Below, in pieces: positions 17,376 to 25,996 of a stretch of DNA of 37,134 bases. Each line of letters starts with the position of its first letter. The stretch's first letter is position 1. The notes beneath the pieces are model-generated. The model had not been told where the DNA came from and did not search any database. It saw only the letters and a program-made list of their open reading frames with translations. Origin of the DNA: Lysinibacillus sp. ZYM-1 (GTDB lineage: Bacteria > Bacillota > Bacilli > Bacillales_A > Planococcaceae); contig NZ_KQ465144.1 of the NCBI RefSeq assembly GCF_001308875.1, positions 1 through 37,134 of the forward strand, read 5' to 3'. Position numbers and translations under genes: made by a program.

Positions 17376-18893
17376 TTATTCGGCACCCTTCATTTCTAAC
17401 AGAGGATCTGGTTGCTCCACAAGTTCTTCTTCCTCTTGGTCCGACAGTGGTGCAGGTACTTGTTGGCCAAATATTTCATCCAAATTATGCCCGACAGTAA
17501 TGCCTAAATACTTCGCATCACTTGGATCTTCTAGCTCAGCTTGTGGATACTTTTTAAACCACCAATACTTTGCTAATACATAATAGACAATAGCTCCTAC
17601 AAAGAACCCTACTAAAGAAGAGTAGGTTGAAAAAACATTGGCGGTAGCACCACCAATTACCCAGGCTATTAACCCAGCGATATTAAAACCCTTATAATAT
17701 TTAAATTGCCCATTTAATTCATAGAGTTCTTTGACATGTACGCGACGTTTACGAATGAGGTAATAATCAGCAAATAAAATGCCCACAATCGCCGTTAATA
17801 TTCCACCAATAATTAATAGAACATTGACCATCACATCAAAAAGGCTCCATGGCTGTGCAAGAATACCAATGATACCTGCGATGACAACCCCTACCCAAAA
17901 CGGTACTTTTGGGCCGCCAATATTAGAGAAAATAGTAGCTGCTGGTACAACATTGGCAGAAGTATTCGTTGACCATTGTGCTAACACAATCATGAGCAAT
18001 AGAATACCTAAAATAAAACCACTTGCACTTTGCTGTAAAGCATTGATTGGATCAGCCGACGCTACAGCCATATAACAAATGGCACCAATAGTTACAATAA
18101 ACGTGTTGGTAATAGGCATGACAATTAATGAGCCCACGAGCTGTGTTTTATTCCGTTTGAACCAGTTCCGTTCATTTTTTGGTGCCTTAAAAAATCGAGA
18201 TAATGATGGCATATCAGCAGCCAACGTTGACCAAAAGCCCATATTTGCCATGACCACCACCATAAATGCTGTAAAGGCAGCAAGCCCTGTTGTTGGAGTT
18301 TCCACCCACGTCCAAATATTTTTCCCTTGGGTTGTTGCCGTATCAGCGAGTGTGTAATACATCCAACAAGAAATCAAAATAATGACAGGCGCTGCTAAAT
18401 CAGCGAAGCGCTCAATAGACTTAATGCCGAGTGATGTATTAAATAACTGAAGTGCCGCAAATACAAGGAAACAAATAAACCAATTATCAAAATCAAACAA
18501 TAAATTTAAAATGCCGTTAATCGCTAACGCCCCAAAATACGTATTAAGACCAAACCAACATGCAGCTGTTATGCCTCGCACTAGGGAAGGAATATGGGTG
18601 CCAAATGTGCCAAATGGTGCACGCATATAAACAGGGAAAGATAATCCATGTTCAATACCTATATCTCCAATTAACGTCATAAAAACACCGATTAAACAAG
18701 AGCCTACTAACGTAGCTAAAATAACCATTGGTAAGGATAAATTGATAATTGCAGAACCACCAATTGCAAAAGCCGCTAAAACAATCGCCATTCCTATCCA
18801 AATCACCGCAAAACCAAATGTTCCAATATTTCTTTGTTGATGTGTCACTGGAAGTAAATCTGGGGATTTTAAATAATTCCCTTCACGTTCCAT
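17376..18893 (-). CDS. NCS1-family permease, probable pyrimidine transporter
   Basis: A 505-residue transporter of the NCS1 family (nucleobase/hydantoin/allantoin:cation symporters, Mhp1-like) with 12 predicted membrane segments. Family stretches include LPVTHQQRNIGTFGFAVIWIG split by the first helix, VYMRAPFGTFGTHIPSLVRG, STNTSANVVPAATIFSNI and GILFADYYLIRK. A Glu/Pro-rich cytosolic tail of about 55 residues follows the last helix. Between preA and a small gene of the same operon, it most likely imports uracil or thymine; hydantoin or allantoin are alternatives. AAGGAG lies nine bases before the ATG at 18893; the longer frame from 18956 lacks such a site. Confidence 0.88.
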   Translation of the reverse strand: MEREGNYLKSPDLLPVTHQQRNIGTFGFAVIWIGMAIVLAAFAIGGSAIINLSLPMVILATLVGSCLIGVFMTLIGDIGIEHGLSFPVYMRAPFGTFGTHIPSLVRGITAACWFGLNTYFGALAINGILNLLFDFDNWFICFLVFAALQLFNTSLGIKSIERFADLAAPVIILISCWMYYTLADTATTQGKNIWTWVETPTTGLAAFTAFMVVVMANMGFWSTLAADMPSLSRFFKAPKNERNWFKRNKTQLVGSLIVMPITNTFIVTIGAICYMAVASADPINALQQSASGFILGILLLMIVLAQWSTNTSANVVPAATIFSNIGGPKVPFWVGVVIAGIIGILAQPWSLFDVMVNVLLIIGGILTAIVGILFADYYLIRKRRVHVKELYELNGQFKYYKGFNIAGLIAWVIGGATANVFSTYSSLVGFFVGAIVYYVLAKYWWFKKYPQAELEDPSDAKYLGITVGHNLDEIFGQQVPAPLSDQEEEELVEQPDPLLEMKGAE

Positions 18894-18945
18894 AATGTTT
18901 CTCTCCTTTTTCTCTAATTTCCGTGACAACTTACTTGAAGTTTTT

Positions 18946-18975
18946 CCTTCCTTCACCGCAACTGATGAAGGAAGG
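18946..18975 (-). other. Intercistronic hairpin between preA and the permease gene
   Basis: CCTTCCTTCA (18946-18955) pairs perfectly with TGAAGGAAGG (18966-18975) around a ten-base loop. On the minus strand it is followed by As, not Ts, so it does not look like an intrinsic terminator. It may stabilise or set a processing point in the operon mRNA, or act in the 5' leader of the permease gene. Confidence 0.6.
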
Positions 18976-19077
18976 TGGAATTTCGATTTTATTCTTTTTT
19001 ATCTTCATTCAGCTGGTGTTCGAAAGGCTAAAGCTCACCAATATAGATGTCTACTACTGAATAAAGATGATAGGTCT

Positions 19078-20340
19078 TTATTTTGAGAGACTACTAATGA
19101 GCGATTGGCGTTCATTCCATGTCATTGGTGGAACGGTTGATTTACGTTCAACCATCGCAATGGCGCCATCTACTGGACAAACAATAGAGCATAGATTACA
19201 GCCTACACAGTCTTCTTCACGAACTTTTAACATTGGACGACCATCCTCTGTATAGAGGTCAATACATTGATGTGATGTATCTTCGCAAGCGATATGACAC
19301 TTGTTACAATTAATACAAATATCATTATTAATTTCTGCGACAATTTTATAATTTAAGTCTAAATCACCCCAGTTTGAATATCTTGAAACGGAGCGACCCA
19401 CTAAATCCATAACTGAAGCCAGACCCTTGTCGTCTAAATAATTGTTCAGCCCATCAATCATATCCTCCACAATACTAAAGCCATGGTGCATCGCTGCCGT
19501 ACAAACTTGCACGCCCGTTGCCCCCATTAAAATAAATTCTGCCGCATCCTGCCAATTAGAAATTCCCCCAATGCCCGAAATCGGTACATTGACTAATGGA
19601 TTACGGGCACATTCTGCAACCATGTTGAGCGCAATCGGCTTAACAGCTGGACCACAATAACCACCATGTGCTCCTTTACCAGCAACATGAGGGACTGTGT
19701 TCCAAGTATTTAAATCTACACCGGCTAAACTATTAATCGTATTAATCATACTTACTGCATCTGCTCCACCTTTTGTAGCCGCTTCTGCCGTAACTGTAAT
19801 ATCCGTAATGTTTGGTGTTAGTTTCACAATTACAGGTGTACGTGCCGCTTCCTTTACCCAGTACGTTTGCTTTTCCACCAATTCAGGGACTTGACCAGAG
19901 GCAGAACCCATGCCTCGTTCTGCCATCCCATGTGGACAACCAAAATTAAGCTCAAGTCCATCAACCCCCACATCTTCTACGCGTTTCACAATTTCATGCC
20001 ACTTTTCTTGCTTTGGCTCCACCATTAAAGAGGCAATAATCGCGTGATTAGGAAATTTCTTTTTTGTCTCATAAATTTCTTGTAAATTTACTTCTAACGG
20101 TCGATCCGTAATCAATTCAATATTGTTGAAGCCTGCTACACGCTGGCCATTATAGCTAACAGCCGCAAAACGGGAGGATACATTTAAAATTGGCTCCCCT
20201 AATGTTTTCCACACTGCACCACCCCAACCTGCTTCAAATGCGCGTTGTACTTGATAACCTGAATTCGTTGGCGGTGCAGATGCTAACCAAAATGGATTCG
20301 GCGATTGGATGCCCGCTAAGTTAATGCGTAAGTCTGCCAT
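19078..20340 (-). CDS. preA: NAD-dependent dihydropyrimidine dehydrogenase, subunit PreA
   Basis: A 420-residue flavoprotein that, with PreT, reduces uracil or thymine to the 5,6-dihydro form using NADH. Residues 1-310 form the FMN-binding TIM barrel similar to dihydroorotate dehydrogenase: NPFWLASAPPT, WGGAVWKTLG, ELNFGCPHGM, KLTPNITD, INTINSLAG and SGIGGI. The C-terminus carries two [4Fe-4S] motifs, C342-C345-C348-C352 and C378-C381-C384-C388. In the active-site loop GMGSASGQ, S148 is at the position of the catalytic Cys671 of mammalian DPD. The ATG at 20340 has AAAGGGGG upstream and lies 13 bases after the preT stop, so the two are translationally close. Confidence 0.93.
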   Translation of the reverse strand: MADLRINLAGIQSPNPFWLASAPPTNSGYQVQRAFEAGWGGAVWKTLGEPILNVSSRFAAVSYNGQRVAGFNNIELITDRPLEVNLQEIYETKKKFPNHAIIASLMVEPKQEKWHEIVKRVEDVGVDGLELNFGCPHGMAERGMGSASGQVPELVEKQTYWVKEAARTPVIVKLTPNITDITVTAEAATKGGADAVSMINTINSLAGVDLNTWNTVPHVAGKGAHGGYCGPAVKPIALNMVAECARNPLVNVPISGIGGISNWQDAAEFILMGATGVQVCTAAMHHGFSIVEDMIDGLNNYLDDKGLASVMDLVGRSVSRYSNWGDLDLNYKIVAEINNDICINCNKCHIACEDTSHQCIDLYTEDGRPMLKVREEDCVGCNLCSIVCPVDGAIAMVERKSTVPPMTWNERQSLISSLSK

Positions 20341-20353
20341 GTAAGTTCCCCCT

Positions 20354-21721
20354 TTATGCAATCTCACTTGGTTTTCTTAAACGTTCATGAATCTTATATG
20401 CTGCATCTTTTCCTTGCTGTACAGCGGTCACCACCATCGCTTCACCCTGCCCATTGCCAAAGACAACATCTCCACAGGCAAATACCTTGTCATTGGACGT
20501 TTGCATTGTCGTCTCATCTATATCGACGACACCATTTGTATGCGCTAAACCGAAGGCTTCAATTAATGAAACAAAACGAGTTTGCCCAATAGCTTTAATG
20601 ACAGCATCTACTTCAATGATAAAATTAGAGTCCTTCACTTCCTCTGGTCTTTGACGACCATCAGGTCCTGCCTCACCAAGCTTCATTTTCACACATTCAA
20701 TGCCTGTCACATGGCCTGCTTCATTGCCAATAATTTTCTTTGGTGCTGTCAACCATTTAAATTCCACACCATCCTGCTTGGCAAATTCATATTCAAATTT
20801 ATAGGCTGTCATTTCTTTTTGCGTTCTTCGATAAAGAATTTGAACATTGTCTGCACCTAAACGCACTGCACTTGTAGCACCATCGATGGCTGTATTTCCA
20901 GCACCAATAACAGCTACATGTTTCCCTACGATGTCATTTGTAAGCGGTCCCATTTTTGTTTTTCTTACAAATTCAATAGCATCATGGACACCATCTAAAT
21001 CTTCACCTTCGATGCCCAGATTTGGCACAGCGCCCATACCGACAGCTAAAATAACACTGTCATATTGCGCCAAAATTTCTTCCGCAGCAATATCAACACC
21101 AACTGTGGTATTTGTTTGAATATCCACACCAAGCTGTTCAATTTGCTCCACTTCCCAATTCACAACATCGTTTGGTAATCGGAATGCTACAATACCATAA
21201 CTACCTAAGCCACCAGCCTTCGCTTCAGCTTCATAGATAGTTACTTGATAGCCAAAACGACTGAGCTCACGTGCCGCCGATAAACCAGCAGGACCCGCAC
21301 CAATGATGGCTACTTTCTGTCCATTACTTTGTCCTGGTTTAAATAGCTGAGCATTCGTTTCCATTGCCCAATCCGTGGCAAAACGCTGTAACTCACCAAT
21401 TTTAATTGGCTTTGTTGAAGAATTTAAGACACACGCCCCTTCGCATAGTTCCTCCGTTGGACAAACCCTTGCACAGCTTGCACCAATAGGATTTGCTTCT
21501 AATATAGTCGTAGCAGAACCCTTCATATTACCGGATGCGATTTTTTTTATGAAATTAGGGATTTGAATACTTGTCGGACAAGCTTGAATACATGGTGCAT
21601 CATAGCAATAGAGACAACGATTGGCTTCCTCAATAGCCTCATTCTTTGTCATCTTGTTTTTTAATTCCACAAAATTACGTCTAAGCTGCATGGTCATCGC
21701 ATTTTCTTGAATCGGAACCAT
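20354..21721 (-). CDS. preT: NAD-dependent dihydropyrimidine dehydrogenase, subunit PreT
   Basis: A 455-residue glutamate synthase small subunit-like oxidoreductase that passes electrons from NADH to PreA. The N-terminal 110 residues carry cysteines for two [4Fe-4S] clusters (CLYCYDAPCIQAC and CARVCPTEELCEGAC). An FAD-binding Rossmann motif follows at about 137 (VAIIGAGPAGLSAA), and the NAD(P)H motif at about 277 (VAVIGAGNTAIDGA). The final FAD contact is ACGDVVFG. It corresponds to the N-terminal half of eukaryotic DPD. The ATG at 21721 is preceded by GAGGGGGATGTGGA with seven-base spacing. 98 bases separate it from hydA, a gap that holds a perfect hairpin. Confidence 0.93.
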   Translation of the reverse strand: MVPIQENAMTMQLRRNFVELKNKMTKNEAIEEANRCLYCYDAPCIQACPTSIQIPNFIKKIASGNMKGSATTILEANPIGASCARVCPTEELCEGACVLNSSTKPIKIGELQRFATDWAMETNAQLFKPGQSNGQKVAIIGAGPAGLSAARELSRFGYQVTIYEAEAKAGGLGSYGIVAFRLPNDVVNWEVEQIEQLGVDIQTNTTVGVDIAAEEILAQYDSVILAVGMGAVPNLGIEGEDLDGVHDAIEFVRKTKMGPLTNDIVGKHVAVIGAGNTAIDGATSAVRLGADNVQILYRRTQKEMTAYKFEYEFAKQDGVEFKWLTAPKKIIGNEAGHVTGIECVKMKLGEAGPDGRQRPEEVKDSNFIIEVDAVIKAIGQTRFVSLIEAFGLAHTNGVVDIDETTMQTSNDKVFACGDVVFGNGQGEAMVVTAVQQGKDAAYKIHERLRKPSEIA

Positions 21722-21767
21722 TCCACATCCCCCTCATGTGTTCATTTTTTCCGTACACCAATTACTA

Positions 21768-21804
21768 GACCGATTGTTTTGTTCTCCAGCCAAAACAATC
21801 GGTC
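21768..21804 (-). other. Perfect 14-bp intercistronic hairpin between hydA and preT
   Basis: GACCGATTGTTTTG (21768-21781) pairs with CAAAACAATCGGTC (21791-21804) around a nine-base loop. There is no T run after it on the minus strand, so it does not look like a terminator. It may protect the 3' end of the upstream message or mark a processing site. Confidence 0.75.
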
Positions 21805-21819
21805 CTATACTGAAGGAAG

Positions 21820-23223
21820 CTAGATATTTAAGGCTTCCGCAGCTACTGATTTTAATGGACGTTTAATATATTGTCCGCTCCCCAGTACACCTACAAATTC
21901 TTTATTTTTAATGACATATTCCCCTCGTACTAGCACGCTTACTGGCTCACCAGTCACTTCCCATCCCTCATATGGGTTATAGTCGACATTCATATGATGT
22001 GTTTTAGCCGAAACTTGACGTTTTGCCTCTGGATCAAAAATAACGATATCCGCATCAGAACCGATGGCGATCGTCCCCTTTTGCGGGAATAAACCAAATA
22101 TTTTTGCGGCGCTAGTTGAAATCATATCGACAAATTCATGTATAGAAATTCTACCTTTTGCGACCCCTTCAGAATATAAAATACTGAAGCGATCTTCTAT
22201 AAATGGCCCACCATTTGGAATTTTCGAGAAATCATTTAAGCCTAGCTGCTTTTTGCCCTTAAAGCTAAAGGAGCATTGGTCAGAGCCAATTGTCTGAAGC
22301 TGTTTCGCCTTTAAGGCATTCCATAAATGTTCTTGATGGTATTTGGGGCGAAGAGGTGGTGACCATACATATTTAGCGCCTTCAAAGCCTGGTTGTGCCA
22401 AGGCTGATTGATCGAGCGTTAAATATGGTGGACACGTTTCACCATAGACGTCATAGCCTTTTTCACGAGCAGCAATAATTTCATCCACCGCTTCTTTACA
22501 TGTTACATGCACAACATACAGCTTTGCTCCAGCTATATGAGCTAATTCGATAGCACGTTTTGTTGCCTCGCCCTCTAATTCGGCTGGACGAGTTAAAGCA
22601 TGATAAATCGGTTCCTTATGCCCTGCACGTCTAGCTTCCTCGACTAGTTCATCAATTACAGAACCGTTTTCACAATGGACCATCACCAATGCTCCAAGAT
22701 CTTTGGCAATTTTAAAGGCTTTAAAAAGTGTTCGATCTGTTGCTTGGAACTCTTTAGCATAAGCCATAAAGACTTTGACAGAGGTAATTCCCTCTTGCTC
22801 CAAAATTTGAGGTAATTCGGCTTCGGTTTCAGGTGTTAAATCGCCAATCATCAAATGGAATCCATAGTCAATTGCTGATTTTCCTTTCGCCTTGTCATGC
22901 CATTTTTCTACGGCTGCTGATAATTTTTTCTCACCAGCTGTTAAGCAAAAATCTAAAATAGTGGTTGTCCCACCAAAAGCCGCTGCAATCGTTCCTGATT
23001 TCCAATCATCATCTGTCACTGTATTATTGAATGGCATATCTAAATGCGTATGAGGATCAATCCCTCCTGGCAACACGTACTTACCAGTCGCATCAATGAT
23101 TTCAACGCCATCCTCATTTAAATTTTGACCGATTTGCACAATTTTTCCGCCATCAATTAAAATATCTGCCTCAAATACATCAGCAGCAGTTGCTACTCGT
23201 CCACCTTTAATGATTTTTTTCAA
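21820..23223 (-). CDS. hydA: Dihydropyrimidinase (hydantoinase)
   Basis: A 467-residue cyclic amidohydrolase that opens dihydrouracil to N-carbamoyl-beta-alanine (or dihydrothymine to N-carbamoyl-beta-aminoisobutyrate). The bimetal site is complete: H58 and H60 (DPHTHLDMP), carbamylated K150 (TSVKVFMAY), H183 (MVHCENG), H239 (VVHVTC) and D315 (IGSDQCSF). Length is normal. TTG at 23223 is taken as start: it gives the usual MKKIIKGG N-terminus and has GGTGAGGGG four to six bases upstream. A GTG at 23235 is possible but overlaps that site. 44 bases after the carbamoylase gene, second in the operon. Confidence 0.93.
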   Translation of the reverse strand: MKKIIKGGRVATAADVFEADILIDGGKIVQIGQNLNEDGVEIIDATGKYVLPGGIDPHTHLDMPFNNTVTDDDWKSGTIAAAFGGTTTILDFCLTAGEKKLSAAVEKWHDKAKGKSAIDYGFHLMIGDLTPETEAELPQILEQEGITSVKVFMAYAKEFQATDRTLFKAFKIAKDLGALVMVHCENGSVIDELVEEARRAGHKEPIYHALTRPAELEGEATKRAIELAHIAGAKLYVVHVTCKEAVDEIIAAREKGYDVYGETCPPYLTLDQSALAQPGFEGAKYVWSPPLRPKYHQEHLWNALKAKQLQTIGSDQCSFSFKGKKQLGLNDFSKIPNGGPFIEDRFSILYSEGVAKGRISIHEFVDMISTSAAKIFGLFPQKGTIAIGSDADIVIFDPEAKRQVSAKTHHMNVDYNPYEGWEVTGEPVSVLVRGEYVIKNKEFVGVLGSGQYIKRPLKSVAAEALNI

Positions 23224-23267
23224 TGTGCCCCTCACCCTTCGTCACAAAATTAGAAAATGCTTAATTT

Positions 23268-24512
23268 TTAATGCAATGTATAGGTTTCGCCCATACTAAA
23301 CTTTGTTTGTAGCGTTAGAACCGTTTCTAGTAAAATATCAGCTCCCTTTGCACAATCCTCAAAGGTTGTTTCCTCTTCCTCACAATGACTTTTCCCCTGA
23401 ATACTTGGGACGAAAATCATTGCAGATGGAACCATACTCGCCATATACTGGGCATCGTGTCCTGCTCCACTAAACATGCGATGTGCCGTATAACCGAAGC
23501 TCTGACAGGCTCTTTCTACTTCATTACAAATGGCTGCATCAAAATATACTGTCTCCCTACCCCATAGCTTTACTGGCTGAATAGTGCATCCTCCTGCCCT
23601 TTCTGGAAGCGCATTAAGAATATCCTCAACCTGTTGCATAATTTCAGGATTTTGATGACGCGAATCAATTGTAAATATCACCTTATTCGGGATGACTGTG
23701 TGAATATTTGGCGAAACATTCATACGGCCAAATGTAAAAACAAGTTGTTCGTCAATCTTTCCTAATTGCTCATGTAACTCTGTCATGATTGTTGAGGCAA
23801 CAATCATAGGGTCTTTACGCATTGACATTGGTGTCGTACCAGCATGATTCGATTGCCCAGTAAAGGAAATTTCATAGCAAACCATACCGAGTACACCCTC
23901 TACAACCCCAATTTCCCGTTGTTTTGCCTCTAAAACAGGCCCTTGCTCAATATGCAATTCAATATAAGCAAGTGCTTCCTTCAGACGATTGCCTTGCTCT
24001 CCCTCATAACCACTTGTTTGTAATGCTTTATGGAAACGAACGCCATTTTTATCTGTGGATTGCAGCATCTTTTCTTTGTCAAATTTTGAGGTGATAACCC
24101 CTGAACTCATCATTGCCGGGTCAAAACGAGCTCCTTCTTCATTCGTGAAATTGACAATCATAAGCGGAATTTCCACTTCAATTTCATTTTCCTTAATCGT
24201 TCGAATTGCCTCGATAGCTGTTAGGACACCTAACACACCATCAAATCTCCCACCTTTTTCAACCGAATCTAAATGGGAGCCCATAACGATTGGTGGCACA
24301 TCCTTTTTCCCAGCAAGCGTAGCATAAATATTTCCCATATCATCTACTTGAATGTCCATACCTAACGCTTCGCAACATTCACAAAAATAGTTTCTTGCTA
24401 AAACATCCTCATCCGAAAGAGACAAACGTGTGACACCACCATTGTCAGTGGCCCCAAACTGACTAAATTGTTCAATTAACTCTTGCAATCGTCTACTATT
24501 ACATTTATACAT
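23268..24512 (-). CDS. N-carbamoyl-beta-alanine amidohydrolase (M20-type carbamoylase)
   Basis: A 414-residue zinc hydrolase of the hydantoinase/carbamoylase branch of peptidase family M20 (PydC, AmaB, HyuC, AllC). It would release beta-alanine, CO2 and ammonia from N-carbamoyl-beta-alanine. Metal and catalytic residues are visible: H80 (GSHLDSV), D91 (GRFDGVLGV), E125/E126 (NEEGARF), H187 (LHIEQGP), H223 (SNHAGTTPM) and the C-terminal GAGHDAQ. AllC-type allantoate hydrolase is an alternative by sequence, but the adjacent dihydropyrimidinase and PreAT point to the pyrimidine role. ATG at 24512 has GAGAGG eight bases upstream. First gene of the operon, divergent from the PucR-type regulator. 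Confidence 0.9.
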   Translation of the reverse strand: MYKCNSRRLQELIEQFSQFGATDNGGVTRLSLSDEDVLARNYFCECCEALGMDIQVDDMGNIYATLAGKKDVPPIVMGSHLDSVEKGGRFDGVLGVLTAIEAIRTIKENEIEVEIPLMIVNFTNEEGARFDPAMMSSGVITSKFDKEKMLQSTDKNGVRFHKALQTSGYEGEQGNRLKEALAYIELHIEQGPVLEAKQREIGVVEGVLGMVCYEISFTGQSNHAGTTPMSMRKDPMIVASTIMTELHEQLGKIDEQLVFTFGRMNVSPNIHTVIPNKVIFTIDSRHQNPEIMQQVEDILNALPERAGGCTIQPVKLWGRETVYFDAAICNEVERACQSFGYTAHRMFSGAGHDAQYMASMVPSAMIFVPSIQGKSHCEEEETTFEDCAKGADILLETVLTLQTKFSMGETYTLH

Positions 24513-24596
24513 ATGCAAGTCCTCTCTTTCACAGTAGTTATTAAACATTCTAAAATAGATAAAATTTGAGAGATATGGATAGAAAACTAAAAAATT

Positions 24597-24612
24597 ATGT
24601 GCAACTGCACAT
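24597..24612. promoter_or_regulatory. Inverted repeat in the divergent promoter, candidate PucR-type operator
   Basis: ATGTGCA-AC-TGCACAT has perfect 7-bp arms with two central bases. It lies 40 bases before the regulator start and 85 bases before the carbamoylase start, a fitting place for a dimeric regulator of both transcripts. Confidence 0.55.
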
Positions 24613-24652
24613 CATATATGGTAAGTTATGTTCATAATTAAGGGGGGGAAAT

Positions 24653-25822
24653 ATGGGGACGATTCGTAAAATCGTAGAGGGAGTTCAATTCCCAATGCTC
24701 ACATTAGTCGCTGGACATAGTGGTACGTATCGAAGAGTAACTGGTATTAATGTTGTTGAAAGCAGTGATTTAATCATGTTTTGTAGACCCAATGAATTAG
24801 TCGTCACAACAGGTATTAATTTAGATGCAGATGAAGATTCATTAGTACAACTTGTGAAACAAGCCTACTCAAAAAAAGTAGCTGGTTTTATCATTAATAC
24901 AGGGCCATTCATTCCTGATATTCCAGAAGCCGTCATCTCATTTGCAAATCAGCATGATTTCCCTATTTTCCAAATGCCATGGAGTTATCGTATTGCTGAT
25001 CTACTAAAAACGACCTTTCAGTTTATTGCCAACCACCACCAAGAGCTTTCCATCGAAGAAAAGGTTCTTTTAAATTTATTATTTCATTACAAACAAAACG
25101 CTAACTCGATTAAAGATCAATTAGCACAGCTAGGATTTCCACAAGGGAGAGAATTAGCTATCATTACTTGCACAACTGTTGGTACACGGGCCTCTATTGA
25201 CCGATATGAGGTCATGGTACAGTTCTCTTTTCAAAATCGCTACCAATGCTTCTTAAAATTAAAACACAAAAACCACCTCATCTTTTTAATTGATAAAGCA
25301 CAGATCAATACACCAAATATACCCTTCTCAAAAATCGTTGAAGAAATCTATGAAAAAATCACGCTAAAAAATGGTTACTTAGATATTATTATTGGAAAAG
25401 GTAACTTTCACAAAGAGCTTGAAAATGTACGCAAAAGCTATGATGAGTCATTAACGGTCATTCATTTGGCTCAGCTCCACAACAACCGTTACTTATACAA
25501 ATATAAGGAAATAGGTGCCTATAAAATTATCATGGCTGTGCAAAACCAACCACTCATGAAATCCTTCAGCCAAGATATTCTCGGTCACCTCTATCACTAC
25601 GATGACTTGCACAACACAAATTATGTACCATTTTTACGCATCTTTCTTGAGGAAAACGGTAGTACAAGTAGAATCAGTGAGCGTCAGTTTATTCATCGCA
25701 ACACGGTTCTCTATAAAATAAAAAAAATTGAAATGCTTTTAGACATGGACTTGAGTAATCCATTTACAAAGACAAACTTATATATCGCCTTTTTAATAGA
25801 GGATGTTTTAACACATCAATAA
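24653..25822 (+). CDS. PucR-family transcriptional regulator of pyrimidine catabolism
   Basis: A 389-residue regulator. Residues about 5-125 are the PucR N-terminal domain (IVEGVQFPMLTLVAG, SSDLIMFCRPNELVVTTG, KKVAGFIINTG, FPIFQMPW), thought to sense a pathway metabolite. A central degenerate GGDEF-like region follows (DIIIGKGNFHKELENVRKSY), and the C-terminal HTH_30 DNA-binding domain contains ERQFIHRNTVLYKIKKIE. It is homologous to PucR of B. subtilis purine catabolism. A GGGGGGG stretch lies four bases before the ATG. Sitting between the catabolic operon and the transaminase/dehydrogenase pair, it is probably the local activator, induced by pyrimidine or an intermediate. Confidence 0.9.
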   Translation: MGTIRKIVEGVQFPMLTLVAGHSGTYRRVTGINVVESSDLIMFCRPNELVVTTGINLDADEDSLVQLVKQAYSKKVAGFIINTGPFIPDIPEAVISFANQHDFPIFQMPWSYRIADLLKTTFQFIANHHQELSIEEKVLLNLLFHYKQNANSIKDQLAQLGFPQGRELAIITCTTVGTRASIDRYEVMVQFSFQNRYQCFLKLKHKNHLIFLIDKAQINTPNIPFSKIVEEIYEKITLKNGYLDIIIGKGNFHKELENVRKSYDESLTVIHLAQLHNNRYLYKYKEIGAYKIIMAVQNQPLMKSFSQDILGHLYHYDDLHNTNYVPFLRIFLEENGSTSRISERQFIHRNTVLYKIKKIEMLLDMDLSNPFTKTNLYIAFLIEDVLTHQ

Positions 25823-25996
25823 TAGCTATATAACTATTTAATTATCTGAATTTTCTATCATAAAAATATTCCTTCTAAAATACTTGAGGCATACATATAA
25901 AGTACAAATGGGGTCAACTTTGCATTTTTGTTGTCCACATCTGACTTAAAACATATGCATGCTCAATAACTACCTGTTAAGAAGGAGTGAAGTGTA

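Noticed and set aside
18946..18975. Rho-independent terminator splitting the pyrimidine operon
   Set aside because: The stem is followed by As on the transcribed strand, not Ts, so it does not fit an intrinsic terminator.
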